DNA of 31,211 nucleotides from a virus, in IMG/VR virus record IMGVR_UViG_3300025133_008937, positions 1-31,211 of that record, one strand, 5' to 3'. The position numbers and the translations under genes were made by a program. Under the pieces are notes generated by a model. It ran no database searches. It saw only the letters and a program-made list of their open reading frames with translations, and was not told the DNA's origin. Position 1 is the first letter of the stretch; each line of letters begins with the position of its first letter. Of the stretch, positions 30,315 through 31,211 are shown one piece after another.

Positions 30315-31211
30315 GGAGTGGTTGAGTTTTTACCACCACACGCTGTTTCGTCGAGAATCTCAAGAAGATTATTATACATCTCAACGGCTTTCATCGTCAA
30401 TTCGTATAATTTACCACCCATTCCTGCTTGAGTCAACATTTTATAATCGTCGGCCCATCCTCCATTTATTACCATGGAAGAAGAAAATACATAAACGGCA
30501 AGTTCATCGGCAGCATTTATCATATTAGCAAGAATTTGTTCTGTTATTTTAGGATCAAAATATGTTTGACCTCCTTCGTCTGAAAATAAAATAATTACAT
30601 GTTTTGCATCGTCTCGCCAACTTATATCCCATTTTTCTTTTTCAGGAATAGAGCCAGCAGTATTTGCGCCCCATTGCCATTGATTTGACGCCCAAGTTAA
30701 ATCAGACAATTGATAGGGAAGCACAGCAGCACTTACTAAATTATGAATTGCTAAATATATTGCATCATAATTTTGTTCGTCTCCTCCGTTGAGAGAAAAA
30801 CCTGAACTTTGAAAAATATTCATAAAAGTTTCAAAATCAACAAGGTCCGTTTCTAAAACCACTTGTTCTTTTGAAAGGCTACTATTATAAGAGGCTGTAA
30901 AAACAAGACCCCATTTGATCATCTCGGAATCGCTATAAAAAGCAGCAAATTTGTTCAAAGCAACCATAACGGCATTTATTTCTTCTGACATTGAACCGGA
31001 GAGATCAACAATAAAAAGAATATCCGTTGGTTCGAGTTCTTTATCTTCATCGATCTTGCCATCACAATTCGAATCAGTCCCATTACACAAGTCTTCAGGT
31101 TCGGGCGTTATTTCCCCGAGACAAAGCTTTTTAATAAACTGGTTATTATCGTCATAATTGCCCCATTTGCCTGCCAAACACGTCATTTCACCGGGAAGAC
31201 AAATACCCACT
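30311..31211 (-). CDS. VWA-domain protein with MopE-type motif (5' end beyond window)
   Basis: The visible 300 residues begin mid-gene: the first codon, GTG, reads GICLPGEMTCLAGKWG, so the protein almost certainly extends past the edge. That G-x-C-x2-G-x3-C-x2-G-x-W segment followed by EDLCNGTDSNCDGKIDEDKE is a MopE-type metal-binding unit (Asp-rich loop), usually repeated in surface proteins. A von Willebrand A domain follows with a MIDAS site, FIVDLSGSMSEE (DxSxS), then KHVIILFSDEGGQTYF. No membrane segment is in the visible part. It is probably surface-exposed or secreted, binding divalent metal or a protein. In a phage it could be a virion adhesin or a host-surface factor. The 3' end is complete. 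Confidence 0.85.
   Translation of the reverse strand, partial: VGICLPGEMTCLAGKWGNYDDNNQFIKKLCLGEITPEPEDLCNGTDSNCDGKIDEDKELEPTDILFIVDLSGSMSEEINAVMVALNKFAAFYSDSEMIKWGLVFTASYNSSLSKEQVVLETDLVDFETFMNIFQSSGFSLNGGDEQNYDAIYLAIHNLVSAAVLPYQLSDLTWASNQWQWGANTAGSIPEKEKWDISWRDDAKHVIILFSDEGGQTYFDPKITEQILANMINAADELAVYVFSSSMVINGGWADDYKMLTQAGMGGKLYELTMKAVEMYNNLLEILDETACGGKNSTTP

Noticed and set aside
1-31211. CRISPR array, insertion sequence or tRNA genes
   Set aside because: I found no regularly spaced repeats, transposase motifs with terminal repeats, or cloverleaf sequences apart from the tmRNA's tRNA-like part.

Overview
This is a 31.2 kb, AT-rich, densely packed window. Nearly every gene lies on the minus strand and most neighbours overlap by 1-8 bases or abut. 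The most likely source is a large tailed phage, probably a marine T4-like myovirus. The reasons are a PIN-PhoH ATPase, a Cas4/RecB-type PD-(D/E)XK nuclease, small proteins of the kind found in marine T4-like phages, HExxH proteins and a huge multidomain protein in what looks like a virion-gene block, a secreted lytic transglycosylase, and a complete tmRNA gene embedded among these genes. No capsid, terminase, tail or polymerase gene is present, so a bacterial chromosome or provirus is not formally excluded.

Bases 1-16004 (transcribed right to left) form one long glycan-biosynthesis operon. It starts with three GT-B and one GT-A glycosyltransferases. These are followed by a split thiamine-pyrophosphate E1 alpha/beta pair, an NAD-dependent sugar reductase, an RfbH-type 3-dehydrase with its histidine and iron-sulfur cysteines, and an RmlB-like 4,6-dehydratase. 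Next comes a nonulosonate block: a DUF115/GT42-like transferase, a CMP-sugar synthetase (NeuA type) and a short NeuB-type synthase. The operon ends with a VOC protein, two SDR reductases, a small methyltransferase, a cupin, a sugar C-methyltransferase, a WxcM-like cupin and a partial nucleotide-sugar dehydrogenase cut by the window edge. Together these could make deoxy, branched or C-methylated sugars and a CMP-nonulosonate and assemble them, either on the virion or on the host surface.

Bases 16012-19422 hold DNA/RNA-metabolism and small phage-type genes: the nuclease, a basic protein, an HExxH protein, a small conserved-type protein and PIN-PhoH. Bases 19423-19579 are the main intergenic regulatory gap. 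It carries a palindrome, a TATAAATA element and a 10-bp direct repeat in front of the only plus-strand gene, a trypsin-fold lipoprotein protease. Bases 20333-22832 hold an unknown gene, an archaeal-type (type II) GAPDH homologue, two small proteins and the secreted transglycosylase. The tmRNA lies at 22849-23156 (minus strand) and encodes the tag ANNNVEIDYALAA. Its 5' end overlaps the 3' end of a Fis-like HTH gene.

Bases 23572-29960 are a tight four-gene block that looks virion-associated: an acidic protein, a 1508-residue multidomain protein (Pol-beta-type nucleotidyltransferase, ligase-like, NMNAT-like and HELGH segments), a coiled-coil protein and an HELIHH protein. The window ends with a DUF5658-like membrane protein and a VWA protein carrying a MopE-type motif, truncated at the edge.

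Apart from the tmRNA locus there is no stretch over 300 bases without a gene. I saw no CRISPR array, insertion sequence, integrase or tRNA gene, and no convincing intrinsic terminator.
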